A stretch of DNA of 64,000 bases from contig NZ_JAUSMX010000018.1 of assembly GCF_030646115.1 (NCBI RefSeq), forward strand, positions 1 through 64,000, given 5' to 3'. A program made the position numbers and the translations under genes. Shown one piece after another: positions 27,368 to 37,791 of the stretch. The notes under the pieces were generated by a model. That model did not search any database, was not told the DNA's origin, and worked only from the letters and a program-made list of their open reading frames with translations. Positions within the stretch are counted from its first letter, which is position 1. Each line of letters begins with the position of its first letter. This DNA is from Fluviicoccus sp. Its GTDB lineage: Bacteria > Pseudomonadota > Gammaproteobacteria > Pseudomonadales > Moraxellaceae.

Positions 27368-30300
27368 ATGGAAAACAATAACAACACAGACACAGCCACG
27401 GCAGACACTCTGGTCGGCAAGCTGGCCAGACACCGGCTGGCTGGCAACTTGCTGCTGGCCGTCACTTATTTTCTGACCGCCCAGATCGGCCTGCTGCTGG
27501 CCGCGCCCCCCGGTTACGCCACTATTGTCTGGCCGCCGTCCGGCATTGCCCTGGGCTGGATTCTGTTATTCGGCTGGCGCTTGCTGCCGGGTGTCGTGCT
27601 GGGTTCTTTCGCTGCCAATGTCATCACCACCTGCAAGGCAACCGGCCTTGGCGTGCTGGAAATCAATTGGCTGCTGCCGATGGTGGTGGGCCTGGGTGCG
27701 GCGGCCCAAGCCTATCTCGGCAGCCGCCTGGTGCTCCGCTTTGTAAAGCAGGAGCCGGCTTTTGAAGAGCCGTCCGGCATTATCACAACCCTGGTGTTGG
27801 GCGGCTTGGCCGCCACGCTGTTCAATGCCAGCTGGAGTGTCAGCCTGCTGCATCTGGGCGGAGTCATCAGCAGCGACGTCATGTTGCGGAACTGGCTCAT
27901 CTGGTGGGTCGGCGACAGTATCGGCGTGTTGGTGTTTACCCCGCTGCTGCTGGTCTGGGGGTTGCAGCACCCCTATTTCAATCGCAACCGCGCCCTGATT
28001 GTCACTTTCGTTTCCGGATGCGCCTTCGCCCTGGCCACCTCGGCCTTTTTTCTGGCCATGAAGCTGGAGCATCAGGATCATGCCTCTCGCTTCCAGGTCA
28101 GCAGTGAACGCGCCATCAACCAGATGCAGCAACGCTTTTCGGAGTACGAACAGTTTTCACTGTTGGCGCGCGGTTTCTTTGACGGCAGCAGGATTGTTTC
28201 CCGGCATGAATTCCGCCTGTTTGTGCGGGAGTGGCTGCAAGGGCATCCCGAGGTGCAGGCGGCCTCGTGGGCGCCCCGGATCACTTGGGCGGAAAGGCCC
28301 GAATGGGAGCAAACGGCATTCATGGAAACCGGCATTCCGGTCACCATTACGGAAGCTCCGGACCGCCATCATCATGTCCCGGCCGGCAAGCGTGCGGAAT
28401 ACCTGCCTCTGACCTACATGGAGCCGTTCGACAACAACCGGATCATCCTCGGTTTTGACACCTTCACCAACCCCGTCAGCCCCGGCATCCTCCAAAATGC
28501 CGCCCTCAGCGGCAGCCCTTTGCTGACCCCTCCCCTGCAACTGCTGCAAGGGCCGGATGCCAATCCAGGCGCCTTGCTCTATACCCCGGTTTACCACCCC
28601 ACCGAATCCGGGGCCAAAGACTGGAGCACGTTGCGCGGCTTCATCGTCATGGCGCTGAAAAGCGACGTCCTGCTGGAGCGCGTCTCGGGCGGTATCATTC
28701 CGCCCGGCATGGCCATCCAGGTCAAGGACAAACTGACCGGCATCACCCTGTTCGGCACTCCCCCCAAGGAGTCCACTACACGCTCGGCTCTGACCATGGG
28801 CCTGCATTACCGGTCCGCCCTTACCGCCGGCAAACAGGTGTGGACGGTGGAAACCTGGCCTACGCCGGAAAGCCTGGCCGCCTACAAAACCTGGCTGACC
28901 TGGCTGGTGCTGGTGACGGGCCTCATCGGCACCAGCCTGGCCGTCAGCTATGCCCTGGTCAGCACCGGCCGCCGGCAATCGCTGGAGCGCGCCATAGAAG
29001 TCCATACCCGCATCCTGCGCGAACGTAATCTGGAGCTGGAGGCCGCCAAGGCAGAAGCCGAACGCGCCAACGCCGCCAAGAGCCTGTTTCTGGCCAACAT
29101 GAGCCATGAAATCCGCACCCCCATGAACGGCGTGCTGGGCATGACCGAACTGATGCAAGGCACCGAACTGGCGCCGCAACAACAGCAATATCTGCAAGTA
29201 ATCCAGATTTCCGGCAGCGCCCTGCTCAATATCATCAACGACATTCTCGACTATTCAAAAATCGAAGCCGGCATGATGGAAATTGAAGAACTGGATATGG
29301 ATCTGGAAAGCCTGCTGCTGGAGTGCGCCTCGATCTTTTCACTGACAGCCGAGCAAAAGCATCTGGAGTTTCTGGCTTATATTGAACCCGAAACCCCGGT
29401 CTGTATCCGGGCCGACCAGATCCGGCTGCGGCAGATCCTGCTGAACCTGCTGAGCAACGCCTTCAAATTCACCCATCATGGCCATATCGGCCTGCGGGTG
29501 TACACTCATCAGTCCGTCAGCGGGCAAAACCAGTTATGCCTGGAGGTCAGCGACAGCGGCATTGGCATGACCGACACCCAGAAGGGACGGTTGTTTCAGG
29601 CTTTCAGCCAAGCTGACGCCTCCACCACCCGCCAGTTCGGCGGCACCGGCCTGGGGCTTAGCATCTGCCGGCATCTGGTCAGACTGATGCACGGGGATAT
29701 TTCAGTCCACAGCCAGCCCGGCCAAGGCTCCGTTTTCACCGTCACCATTCCCTGCGAGCCCGCCAGCCCCGGCTATCTCCACAACCACTTCGTGCCAGTA
29801 ACCGCCCTGCAGGGCAAACGTATCCTCTTTGCCGACGCCTCAAGCGACTTTACACACATGATGTGCTCCCAGGCGCTGGCCTGGGGCATGGTCGCCCTGC
29901 CCGCGCATAGCGGGCAGGAAGCCCTGACCCGCATTTGCGATGCCTGCGCCGAAGGCCGTCCCTATGACATGGCGGTGCTGGACCTGAACCTGCCGGACGT
30001 GGACGGGCTGGAGATTGCCCGGCAGTTGGCCCGGACACCGGAGGTGGCTTCCACCCTGCGTATCCTGCTGACCCCGTTGCAAGTCTCGCTGATTGACCAG
30101 GACCTGGAGCCAGCGAAGTTGGCGCTGGCGATGCAAAAGCCGGCCTCGGCCGCCGTGCTGCGCAATGCCTTGCTGACGCTGGTGGATGACAGCCCGCGCC
30201 TGCGCACGGATGACAGCCGTTCGGACGCCGGGGCATTCCGGCAATGGCTGGCCGGGCGCAAACTGCTGGTGGCGGAAGACAACGCCGTCAACCAGATGGT

Positions 30301-30682
30301 GATCCTGGGCATGCTGAAGAAGCTGGATATCTCGGCCACCATCGCCGACAACGGGGCCGAAGCCCTGCAACGCTACTGCAACAATCCCATGGCTTTCGAC
30401 CTGGTATTGATGGACTGCGAAATGCCGGAGATGGACGGTTACGAAACCACACGGCTGCTTCGCCAGTTCGAACAGCAGCATCAATTGCGCCCCATCGGTA
30501 TCGTGGCCCTGACTGCCCATGCCATGCGTGAACAGCAGCAGCGTTGCCTGAGCTCCGGCATGAATGACTACCTGGCCAAACCGCTCACCTTTGACCGCTT
30601 GCGGCAAGTGCTGGTGCGGGCGCTGCGGACGCCGGAATCTGCCGCGCCCCTGACGGCTTCACCCCACGAGACCCTGACATGA
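27368..30682 (+). CDS. MASE1-CHASE hybrid histidine kinase with two receiver domains
   Basis: A 1104-residue inner-membrane sensor kinase. Residues ~25-230 form a multi-helix MASE1 sensor ([17 protein letters not shown]). A periplasmic CHASE-like domain follows (~245-505, with [16 protein letters not shown]), then a membrane helix and a coiled coil. HisKA has the phospho-acceptor His580 ([10 protein letters not shown]) and the ATPase domain has [13 protein letters not shown]. Receiver 1 has Asp872 ([11 protein letters not shown]); receiver 2 has Asp1016 ([11 protein letters not shown]). No Hpt domain or cognate regulator gene is adjacent. The stop overlaps the cupin gene (ATGA). Confidence 0.9.
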   Translation: MENNNNTDTATADTLVGKLARHRLAGNLLLAVTYFLTAQIGLLLAAPPGYATIVWPPSGIALGWILLFGWRLLPGVVLGSFAANVITTCKATGLGVLEINWLLPMVVGLGAAAQAYLGSRLVLRFVKQEPAFEEPSGIITTLVLGGLAATLFNASWSVSLLHLGGVISSDVMLRNWLIWWVGDSIGVLVFTPLLLVWGLQHPYFNRNRALIVTFVSGCAFALATSAFFLAMKLEHQDHASRFQVSSERAINQMQQRFSEYEQFSLLARGFFDGSRIVSRHEFRLFVREWLQGHPEVQAASWAPRITWAERPEWEQTAFMETGIPVTITEAPDRHHHVPAGKRAEYLPLTYMEPFDNNRIILGFDTFTNPVSPGILQNAALSGSPLLTPPLQLLQGPDANPGALLYTPVYHPTESGAKDWSTLRGFIVMALKSDVLLERVSGGIIPPGMAIQVKDKLTGITLFGTPPKESTTRSALTMGLHYRSALTAGKQVWTVETWPTPESLAAYKTWLTWLVLVTGLIGTSLAVSYALVSTGRRQSLERAIEVHTRILRERNLELEAAKAEAERANAAKSLFLANMSHEIRTPMNGVLGMTELMQGTELAPQQQQYLQVIQISGSALLNIINDILDYSKIEAGMMEIEELDMDLESLLLECASIFSLTAEQKHLEFLAYIEPETPVCIRADQIRLRQILLNLLSNAFKFTHHGHIGLRVYTHQSVSGQNQLCLEVSDSGIGMTDTQKGRLFQAFSQADASTTRQFGGTGLGLSICRHLVRLMHGDISVHSQPGQGSVFTVTIPCEPASPGYLHNHFVPVTALQGKRILFADASSDFTHMMCSQALAWGMVALPAHSGQEALTRICDACAEGRPYDMAVLDLNLPDVDGLEIARQLARTPEVASTLRILLTPLQVSLIDQDLEPAKLALAMQKPASAAVLRNALLTLVDDSPRLRTDDSRSDAGAFRQWLAGRKLLVAEDNAVNQMVILGMLKKLDISATIADNGAEALQRYCNNPMAFDLVLMDCEMPEMDGYETTRLLRQFEQQHQLRPIGIVALTAHAMREQQQRCLSSGMNDYLAKPLTFDRLRQVLVRALRTPESAAPLTASPHETLT

Positions 30683-31161
30683 AAATACTGGACGACACCC
30701 TGCTGGAGACCCTGATCGCCACGGCCGGGGGCCTGCCCCGCCTGCGCACACACCACAACCTGCATCAGGAACTGTCAGACCCGGTGCAACGGCTGGTGGT
30801 GTCGGTCGCACCGGGCACCTACATCCAACCCCACCGGCACCCGGCTCCCAAATGGGAAATGATCCTGGCGTTGCGGGGAACACTGACGCTGGTCTTCTTT
30901 GATACCGCCGGGACGATCCAGCAACGCCTGACACTGGCCGCTGGCGGCCCGGTAACCGCCGTGGAGATTCCGCCCGGCAGCCTGCATACCCTGTTCCCCG
31001 GCGCTGACTCTGCCGCCTTCCTGGAGATGAAACCCGGCCCTTACGCCCCTTCCGGCCCGGAGGATTTTGCTGAATGGGCGCCGTCGGAAGGTGACGCAGC
31101 TGTGGCCGCCTTTCAGGATTGGTTAAAGACTGCCGCACCCGGCGATCATTTCAAACACTGA
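30679..31161 (+). CDS. WbuC-like cupin protein
   Basis: A 160-residue cupin resembling WbuC-type proteins: [19 protein letters not shown] gives the metal-binding histidines, [17 protein letters not shown] the strand pair, and [12 protein letters not shown] the second cupin motif. The function of the family is unknown. It is coupled to the kinase gene by an ATGA overlap, which is unusual because WbuC is normally found in polysaccharide clusters. Confidence 0.75.
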   Translation: MKILDDTLLETLIATAGGLPRLRTHHNLHQELSDPVQRLVVSVAPGTYIQPHRHPAPKWEMILALRGTLTLVFFDTAGTIQQRLTLAAGGPVTAVEIPPGSLHTLFPGADSAAFLEMKPGPYAPSGPEDFAEWAPSEGDAAVAAFQDWLKTAAPGDHFKH

Positions 31162-31177
31162 CTCAGGAGATAAACGG

Positions 31178-31525
31178 ATGGACATTACCCGAATCGGTAC
31201 CACACAACGCTGGTCGGATATCGTAATCCACAACCGCACGGTGTATGCGGTTGAGGTTGCCGCCAGCGTGGATGCGGATCTGGATACGCAGGCGCGCGAA
31301 GTGCTGGAGCAACTAGCGGAGAGCCTGGAAAAGGCGGACAGCGACAAGACGCGGTTATTGATGGTGACGGTGTGGCTGAAGGATATCGGCGAGATTGACA
31401 CTTTCAACCGGCACTGGGATGCCTGGGTGCCCGCCGGTTGCGCCCCGGTTCGCGCCTGTGTGCAGGCGGCCTTGGCCAAACCGGGGTACCGGGTGGAAAT
31501 CCAGGCGATGGCGGCCCAGCGCTAA
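31178..31525 (+). CDS. RidA/YjgF family protein
   Basis: A 115-residue RidA-fold protein (YoaB/YjgH-like). The conserved arginine needed for imine/enamine hydrolysis in RidA appears in APVRACVQA, followed by VEIQAMA. RidA proteins deaminate reactive 2-aminoacrylate-type intermediates; this subgroup's substrate is unknown. AGGAGA lies eight bases before the ATG. It overlaps the convergent GGDEF gene at the stop by four bases. Confidence 0.85.
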   Translation: MDITRIGTTQRWSDIVIHNRTVYAVEVAASVDADLDTQAREVLEQLAESLEKADSDKTRLLMVTVWLKDIGEIDTFNRHWDAWVPAGCAPVRACVQAALAKPGYRVEIQAMAAQR

Positions 31526-33180
31526 TTTACCTGTGTCGCAATCACCGTGCGGTTACGCCCCTGGGACTTTGCCGCATACAATGCATGATCCGCCGCCAAC
31601 AGCAACTCATCCAGGTTGGCGGCATGGCAGGGAAAGCCCGCAATGCCTGCCGAGAAGGTCACCGGCAGCGGTCGGCCATGAAAAACTATCCCACTGTTGA
31701 AGGTAGCCCGCCACCGCTCCACTTTGGCCGCCACCTCCAACGGCGTCGCGTTCAGCATTACGACGACCAGTTCATCACCACCATACCGGCAGGGAATATC
31801 ACTCTCACGGCACCCCTCTCGCAGAATGGCGCTGATCGACATCAGCACCTCGTCACCCGCCGCATGCCCCAGGCTGTCGTTAACCTGCTTGAACTCATCC
31901 AGATCAATAATGGCCAGACTGACCGGCTGACCCTCACGGGCAGCCCGCACCAACTCGCGCTGCAAGGTTTCACTCAGGTAACGCCGATTGAACAACCCGG
32001 TTAAGGCATCTCGGATGGCCTCTTCACGCAACTGCTGCTGGAGGACGTTATTTTCAAAAAGCTGCTGCGCCAATTCGCGGTTCAACCGATGAAAGCGGCC
32101 GGCCAGCCAGCTGACCACGGCCAAGGCTCCCAAAACCGCCATCACCACCCAGACCAGCCAGCGATAATCCAGTTGTCTTGCAGGCCGGAATACAAAGGAC
32201 TTCAGCGCCACTTGACGGCCGGGCGGCAACACCCCCAATTGCCGGTAGGTATCCAGGATATGACGCCAGCGTCCTTCGTGGTTGTAACCGGGGGCCACCA
32301 TGTCGGAACGGATCAGCGACACCATGCGCCCGGCTTCGAACAACAGCTTCTCCACCGGCAGGTCCGGGGCATAGCGCTGATGAATCAGCTTCGCCATTTC
32401 CTCCTGATGATCCAGTGCATATTCCCAACCGCGGAGGCTGGCGTCCAGAAACGCCTGAACCCGGTGCGGGTCGGCCGCCACCTGGGCGCTGGCAGTAAAC
32501 AGGGTGTCCCCATAGAAATCGATGCCGCTGGCCCGGGGGGTGAAGCTGATGTACTCGTCCAGATGCTCCCGCAGATACCAAGCCTCATCGGTATCGTATC
32601 CGGCCAGCACATCCACTTTCCCTTGCAGCAGGCTTTCCGGGTTGAAGTGATGTGGTTCACGGACCAATTGGTTGAGCGGAATCCGCTCGCGCTGCAGATA
32701 GGCAAGCAGTTCGGATTCAGAGTCGGCCAGGGCAATACGTTTGCCCCGGATATCCTGGATGTGTTCAATGCCAGAGCCGCGACGGGCAAACAGCACCAGC
32801 GGCGAATGCTGGAAAATGACGCCCATCGCCACCACAGGCGCACCTTCGGCATAGCGCAGCACCAGTTCCGACGACGCCACGCCGAACTCGGCCTGACCCG
32901 TGACCACCTGCTGCACCGCATCCAGGCCGGGACGCGCGGGGAGGATGGACACCTCAAAACCGGCGTCACGGTAATAGCCCTTCTCCAGCGCAGCATAATA
33001 GCCTGCGAACTGGAACTGGTGCCGCCACTTCAATTGCAGGCGCACATGCTCCAGCGGATCGGCCGATGTTGTTGACGGCGCAACGGCACAACACAGTACC
33101 AAGCCTGCAATCAGGAACGCATACACCCTGCAACGACCGGTAATATAGGTACGGATGGGCCACCCTGAAACTCTTGGCAT
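31522..33180 (-). CDS. NMT1/SBP-like periplasmic sensor fused to a diguanylate cyclase
   Basis: A 552-residue membrane protein. An N-terminal signal/anchor leads to a THI5/NMT1-type substrate-binding domain (LQLKWRHQFQFAGYYAALEKGYY, ~45-310). A membrane helix (~345-365), a short coiled coil and a GGDEF domain follow. The active-site motif reads GGDEL (467-471), and the inhibitory I-site is intact as RESD five residues upstream. It probably synthesises c-di-GMP in response to a periplasmic ligand. The ligand is unknown; related binding domains recognise pyrimidines or sulfonates. Confidence 0.88.
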   Translation of the reverse strand: MPRVSGWPIRTYITGRCRVYAFLIAGLVLCCAVAPSTTSADPLEHVRLQLKWRHQFQFAGYYAALEKGYYRDAGFEVSILPARPGLDAVQQVVTGQAEFGVASSELVLRYAEGAPVVAMGVIFQHSPLVLFARRGSGIEHIQDIRGKRIALADSESELLAYLQRERIPLNQLVREPHHFNPESLLQGKVDVLAGYDTDEAWYLREHLDEYISFTPRASGIDFYGDTLFTASAQVAADPHRVQAFLDASLRGWEYALDHQEEMAKLIHQRYAPDLPVEKLLFEAGRMVSLIRSDMVAPGYNHEGRWRHILDTYRQLGVLPPGRQVALKSFVFRPARQLDYRWLVWVVMAVLGALAVVSWLAGRFHRLNRELAQQLFENNVLQQQLREEAIRDALTGLFNRRYLSETLQRELVRAAREGQPVSLAIIDLDEFKQVNDSLGHAAGDEVLMSISAILREGCRESDIPCRYGGDELVVVMLNATPLEVAAKVERWRATFNSGIVFHGRPLPVTFSAGIAGFPCHAANLDELLLAADHALYAAKSQGRNRTVIATQVN

Positions 33181-33200
33181 GTCACTTCTTCTTTGTTTCT

Positions 33201-33228
33201 AAAAACCATAGGCGGGCTTGCTCCCGCC
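33201..33228 (-). terminator. Probable terminator after slt
   Basis: On the minus strand GGCGGG-AGCAAG-CCCGCC is followed by TATGGTTTTT, 13 bases after the slt stop. Confidence 0.65.
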
Positions 33229-33241
33229 GTCAATCTTCAGC

Positions 33242-35164
33242 TCAAGGCATATTCACCGGCGCGGGATTACGCGCCGGGATCACTCCCATGCGCGCCGACA
33301 ACGACTGCGGCCCCATGCCGAAACCGATGGCGTAATGCACGGCGTTGGTCATGACTTTCTTCACATAATCGCGGGTTTCCAGGAACGGGATGCTTTCGAC
33401 ATAAATATCCGCCTCCAGCGGGCGCGACTGGTGCTGCCACTGCCGCGCCCGACCGGGTCCGGCGTTATAGCCCGCCGTGGCCAGCACCGGCTGGCTGCCC
33501 AGATTTTTCAGCGCGTTGGACAGATAATACGTACCCAGGCGGATGTTCATACCCACGTCGTTGACCATGCCGGCGTGATAGGGAATCTTCAGGCGGTTGG
33601 CCACCCACTGCGCGGTGGACGGCATCACCTGCATCAAGCCGCCCGCCCCGACCGTGGAGCGGGCATTGGTGACAAACCGGCTCTCCTGCCGCATCAGGCC
33701 AAAGACCCAGGCCGGATCAATCCCGAATTCCCGGGAGTAACCCTCCGCCACCTCGCGGTAAGGCGTCAGGTAGCGCAGGCTGTAACTGTGCAGCTGCTTG
33801 GTGCGTTCGGCGGCATAGATGGCGCGGTCATACCAGCGGGCGTTGGCGGCCTGCTCGGCGGCGGACAGCAGCAAGCGGTCGTCGGCGTTGCGCAGCGCCC
33901 AGTTCCACTCCCTGACGGCTTCGGTGCGCAGATCCAGCAAGTACAGGCGCAAGGCGCGTTGCAGGCCGGGATTCAGCTGCGCCCGTTCCACGTCGGCCGG
34001 TTCGGGCCTGAAGGTCTGCGGGGCGGCGACAAAGGGCTTGCCCAGATGGTCACGCGCCAACAGGCCGTAATAGTCGTCATCCACCGCCAGCCCGCTGAAG
34101 ATGGCCTGCACGATGGGCGGCTTGTCGCCGGACTTCTGCATGGCATGCGCCCGCCAGTAGCGCCAGGCGCGGTCCTGCTGCCGCTCCGGACTCAGGCTGT
34201 TGATGGCCTTCAGCACTTCCGGCCAGCGCTCGGCGCGGATGGCCATCCGCACATGCCATTCGCGATCGCCGTCCGCCCACAGCGCTGCCTCACTGAGGCC
34301 GAACCAGTCCACCGCCCGCTCATCCTGCTTGCGCGCTCCGGCCAGCGCCAGCAGGCGCCAGCCATAGGCGCGGCTTTCCCCGTCAAACTGTTTTTCTACC
34401 GACCGCCAGCGCTCCAGGGCGTCATCCAGTGACTGACGGCTATGGCGGGCCAGCGCCGCCAGATACAATTCGTGCCCGATGCGGGTTTCCACATCCGGGC
34501 GCGCCAGAACAGCGCGGGGGTTAGTGGACAACTTCCCCAGCATATCGGCCTTCAGGTCCAGACCCATCTTGCCCGACAGACTGCGCGCCAGCGCCGTGTT
34601 GCCCTCCTGCAAGGCCAGGCGCAATCGATCCCAGCGATCGTCCTCACGGATCAAGCCCGCATCGTCCGCCATCTTCAGCAACTCCTGGCACGGAGCCGGC
34701 GGGTTCTTGCCGGAAAACCAGAGCGACTTGCGCGCCTCGGTCAAGACCGGGACCGCCTGTTCCTGTAACTCTGCCCGGGACAACAGGCCGAAGCAGCGGT
34801 GTTCCGGGTCCGGGTTCTGCAAGCCGTCGGCAAAGTCGCGATAAGCCGCCCAATTGCCCTGCTTGCCCAAGACCTTCAGGTAGTCCCCGCGCAGTTTTTC
34901 GGCCAGCCAGGTATCGGGGTATTTGATGAGGAAGGCGCGCACCATATCCGGGCTGACCTGATCCAGCTGCTTGCCCAGCATGTAATAATCGGCATAGATG
35001 ACCAGCGGGTCGCCCTGCAGGCGCGCTCCGGCTTCGGCCAAGGTTACCAGATCACCCTGCTGAAAGGCTTCGCGCGCCAGCAGGAAGTCCTTGTCATCGG
35101 CCAGTACAGGCAGGGACAGCAACAGGGAAAACGGCAGCCAGGCCGGGGGGCGAATGCGGAACAT
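33242..35164 (-). CDS. slt: Soluble lytic murein transglycosylase
   Basis: Periplasmic Slt70-type enzyme (640 residues) that cleaves peptidoglycan to 1,6-anhydro-muropeptides. It has a signal peptide (FSLLLSLPVLA-DD), a long alpha-helical superhelix, and a C-terminal lysozyme-like domain with catalytic Glu494 (RQESRF), GAGGLMQVMPSTA and ATAGYNAGPGRA. The ATG at 35164 has AAGGAT upstream and places the signal peptide correctly; the frame continues 27 codons upstream without similarity. Confidence 0.95.
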   Translation of the reverse strand: MFRIRPPAWLPFSLLLSLPVLADDKDFLLAREAFQQGDLVTLAEAGARLQGDPLVIYADYYMLGKQLDQVSPDMVRAFLIKYPDTWLAEKLRGDYLKVLGKQGNWAAYRDFADGLQNPDPEHRCFGLLSRAELQEQAVPVLTEARKSLWFSGKNPPAPCQELLKMADDAGLIREDDRWDRLRLALQEGNTALARSLSGKMGLDLKADMLGKLSTNPRAVLARPDVETRIGHELYLAALARHSRQSLDDALERWRSVEKQFDGESRAYGWRLLALAGARKQDERAVDWFGLSEAALWADGDREWHVRMAIRAERWPEVLKAINSLSPERQQDRAWRYWRAHAMQKSGDKPPIVQAIFSGLAVDDDYYGLLARDHLGKPFVAAPQTFRPEPADVERAQLNPGLQRALRLYLLDLRTEAVREWNWALRNADDRLLLSAAEQAANARWYDRAIYAAERTKQLHSYSLRYLTPYREVAEGYSREFGIDPAWVFGLMRQESRFVTNARSTVGAGGLMQVMPSTAQWVANRLKIPYHAGMVNDVGMNIRLGTYYLSNALKNLGSQPVLATAGYNAGPGRARQWQHQSRPLEADIYVESIPFLETRDYVKKVMTNAVHYAIGFGMGPQSLSARMGVIPARNPAPVNMP

Positions 35165-35366
35165 GATCAATCCTTGCTGAAAAAAACAGGACGGGGGCGC
35201 AATGCCAACCCGCAAGCCGGAAGGAATTCCGGTGAAGTACGGCATAGCCTATCCGCAAGCGGCCTCCGGCAGAATGCCAACTCTGTAACAAAAGCGGTCA
35301 AGACTCCCCGCAACGGGCGCAGGCCGTTATAATGTGCCCCCTTCGCGGTCAACCGGAACACCCGTC

Positions 35367-36725
35367 ATGTCCACCCCCCCATCCCTGCCCAAAAAAGTCT
35401 ACATTGAAACCCAGGGCTGCCAGATGAACGAGTACGACAGCTCGCGCATGGCGGACATGCTGGGAAGCTCGCATGGCATGGTGCGCACCAACAACCCTGA
35501 TGAAGCCGACGTGCTGCTGCTGAACACCTGCTCCATCCGCGAAAAAGCCCAGGAAAAAGTGTTTTCCGAGCTGGGCCGCTGGCGGCAGATGAAGGAAAAG
35601 CGGCCGGAACTGGTAATCGGCGTTGGCGGCTGCGTGGCCTCGCAGGAAGGTGAAAACATCCAGAAGCGTGCGCCGTTTGTGGATGTGGTGTTCGGCCCGC
35701 AGACCCTGCACCGGTTGCCGAAAATGCTGGACGACCGCCAGACACGCAAGATCACGATGGTGGACGTCAGCTTCCCGGAAATCGAGAAATTCGACTTCCT
35801 GCCCGAACCGAAGGTGGAGGGCCACAAGGCCTTTGTTTCCATCATGGAGGGCTGCTCCAAGTATTGCACCTTCTGCGTGGTGCCCTATACCCGCGGTGAA
35901 GAAGTGTCCCGGCCGTTTGATGATGTCATTGCCGAGGTGTCCCACCTGGCCGCCCAGGGCGTGCGTGAAGTGACCCTGCTGGGCCAGAACGTCAACGGCT
36001 ATCGCGGTCTTTTCCATGACGGCGGCATTTGCAGCTTTGCCGAGTTATTGCATCATGTTGCGGAAATTCCCGGTATCGGCCGTATCCGCTATACCACCTC
36101 GCACCCGCTGGAATTCAGTGACGAGCTGATTGCCGCATATGCCGATATTCCGCAACTGGTTTCCCATGTGCATTTACCCGTGCAGTCCGGATCCGATAAT
36201 GTGCTGGCGGGCATGAAACGGAATCATACCGCCCGGGATTACCGGCAACGCATTGCTAAATTACTGGACGTCCGTCCTGATATGCATATTTCCTCCGATT
36301 TCATTATCGGTTTTCCCGGTGAAACCAATCAGGACTTTGCCGAAACCATGGACCTGATTGCCGATATCAGCTTTGACCACTCGTACAGCTTTATTTACTC
36401 GAAGCGCCCCGGCACCCCGGCCGCCGAAATGCCGGACCCCACACCGGAGGCGGAGAAGAAGCAGCGACTGCACCTGCTCAAAGAACGCATCCGCCAGCAG
36501 ACCCAGCAAAAGACTGACGCCATGCTGGGCTCCCGCCAGCGCCTGCTGGTGGAACGGGTATCGAACCGGACACCGGGTTATCTGATTGGTATTGCCGAGA
36601 ATACCCGCTGGGTGCATTTTCCCGGCAATGCTGAATTGATTGGGCATTTTGTCGATGTGGATATTACTGAAGTCATCAGCATCAACGCCCTCCGGGCCGG
36701 CGCACCGGTCTGGACCGAGGCTTGA
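35367..36725 (+). CDS. miaB: tRNA-i6A37 methylthiotransferase
   Basis: Radical-SAM methylthiotransferase (452 residues) that makes ms2i6A37 in tRNAs reading UNN codons. Both clusters are present: Cys18, Cys55 and Cys89 in the N-terminal UPF0004 domain, and Cys163/167/170 in [10 protein letters not shown]-terminal TRAM domain follows. In many gammaproteobacteria miaB directly precedes phoH-ybeY-corC-lnt; here that block is 18 kb away. An imperfect inverted repeat (36730-36767) follows the stop. Confidence 0.97.
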   Translation: MSTPPSLPKKVYIETQGCQMNEYDSSRMADMLGSSHGMVRTNNPDEADVLLLNTCSIREKAQEKVFSELGRWRQMKEKRPELVIGVGGCVASQEGENIQKRAPFVDVVFGPQTLHRLPKMLDDRQTRKITMVDVSFPEIEKFDFLPEPKVEGHKAFVSIMEGCSKYCTFCVVPYTRGEEVSRPFDDVIAEVSHLAAQGVREVTLLGQNVNGYRGLFHDGGICSFAELLHHVAEIPGIGRIRYTTSHPLEFSDELIAAYADIPQLVSHVHLPVQSGSDNVLAGMKRNHTARDYRQRIAKLLDVRPDMHISSDFIIGFPGETNQDFAETMDLIADISFDHSYSFIYSKRPGTPAAEMPDPTPEAEKKQRLHLLKERIRQQTQQKTDAMLGSRQRLLVERVSNRTPGYLIGIAENTRWVHFPGNAELIGHFVDVDITEVISINALRAGAPVWTEA

Positions 36726-36960
36726 ATCCGGTTGGCTTATCCCGGCGACTGCTCCGATAAGCCGACCATTCAAAACCCGCAAGCCGCCCCGGAAAAATGA
36801 CAACCGGCACTTGTTTCACAATGTTTCTGTGAACCACTTATCGGAATTCCGCTACCGCCAGTAGAACCAACGCTATTATTTTTTCAGATGCTTCATATAT
36901 TGAGCTCAAAGGGTAAACACAATAATCAGACAACCTTGACACGTTGGCAGGAGAAATCCC

Positions 36961-37245
36961 ATGGTTACCACCGAGAATACCTGCACCGCCTGCGGTTTCC
37001 ATTTGGTCATGGTCGGGCATGACGCCTCCCGCCCGTTTTGCCCCAACCAGTATTGCGCCACCAAATTCGAAGACAGTTGCCCGCGCTGCCAGTCCGACCA
37101 CAAGTCGGTGCGGCTGGTCAGCACCGGATTTGCCGCCTTCACCTGTCTGGATTGCGGCCAGGCTTGGGACCGCATGAACGGACGCGCCACGGCTCCGGCC
37201 TCCTCCAACCTCATCGTGCTCAACTTTCGCAAACGCAACGGCTGA
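36961..37245 (+). CDS. Small four-CxxC zinc-ribbon protein
   Basis: A 94-residue protein with four cysteine pairs: CTAC, CPNQYC, CPRC and CLDC. Two zinc ribbons are predicted. The last pair (FTCLDCGQAWD) resembles nucleic-acid-binding ribbons. No named family recognised; a DNA/RNA-binding or regulatory role is plausible. It has a good AGGAG site and 235 bases of upstream sequence, so it is likely transcribed on its own. Confidence 0.72.
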   Translation: MVTTENTCTACGFHLVMVGHDASRPFCPNQYCATKFEDSCPRCQSDHKSVRLVSTGFAAFTCLDCGQAWDRMNGRATAPASSNLIVLNFRKRNG

Positions 37246-37263
37246 ACCCGGCATACCGCTGTC

Positions 37264-37668
37264 CTAGCGCAGCGCACCAATGTAATGGTGCGCCACCTCC
37301 TCTTCCGTGACGACATGCACCGGCTCCTCTGACAGCACTGGCGCCGGAGGCACTGGCGTCTCCACCATTCTCAGCACCGGGATTGACGGCTGCGAAGGCT
37401 CCCTAACCGGCTTTGGCTGGGTGGCGTCCTTGACCGGCTCTACCGGCAAGACCGGTGCCGCCGAGTCCAGCAGCTTTTCAAACCGGCTGGCCAGCAGCAG
37501 TAATTCCGTATCCGGCTGCTTAACGGCCAACTCCAGTATCTCACGAGCATAAGCCTCATTCTTGGCCATGTAGAGCGCATCCACAATCCGTCCATTGCAA
37601 CGGCGCATACGCACATAAATCTGGCCGGCTATCATCATCAATTCGGAATTGTGCATAGAGTCACTCAT
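37264..37668 (-). CDS. Hypothetical protein with Pro/Val-rich tail
   Basis: A 134-residue protein of unknown function. Residues 1-70 are predicted helical (MIAGQIYVRMRRCNGRIVDALYMAKNEAYAREILELA); residues 70-125 are rich in Pro, Val and Glu and probably disordered. No signal peptide or metal motif. GGGAG lies about 11 bases before the ATG. It lies downstream of amt on the same strand and could be cotranscribed with it. Confidence 0.5.
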   Translation of the reverse strand: MSDSMHNSELMMIAGQIYVRMRRCNGRIVDALYMAKNEAYAREILELAVKQPDTELLLLASRFEKLLDSAAPVLPVEPVKDATQPKPVREPSQPSIPVLRMVETPVPPAPVLSEEPVHVVTEEEVAHHYIGALR

Positions 37669-37791
37669 GATCGTATTGCTCCCGTAGGCATTTGACGGCG
37701 GCTGGTTTTGACCTGAAACGTGTCAGCCGCCATTGACCCGGAAAGGAACGACCGGCCGGACAGCCGGTGCGCGCCTAGAAATAATGACGTA

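Noticed and set aside
33218-34432. Long plus-strand frame opposite slt
   Set aside because: Shadow frame of slt with low-complexity His/Gln/Gly-rich translation typical of antisense to GC-rich genes.
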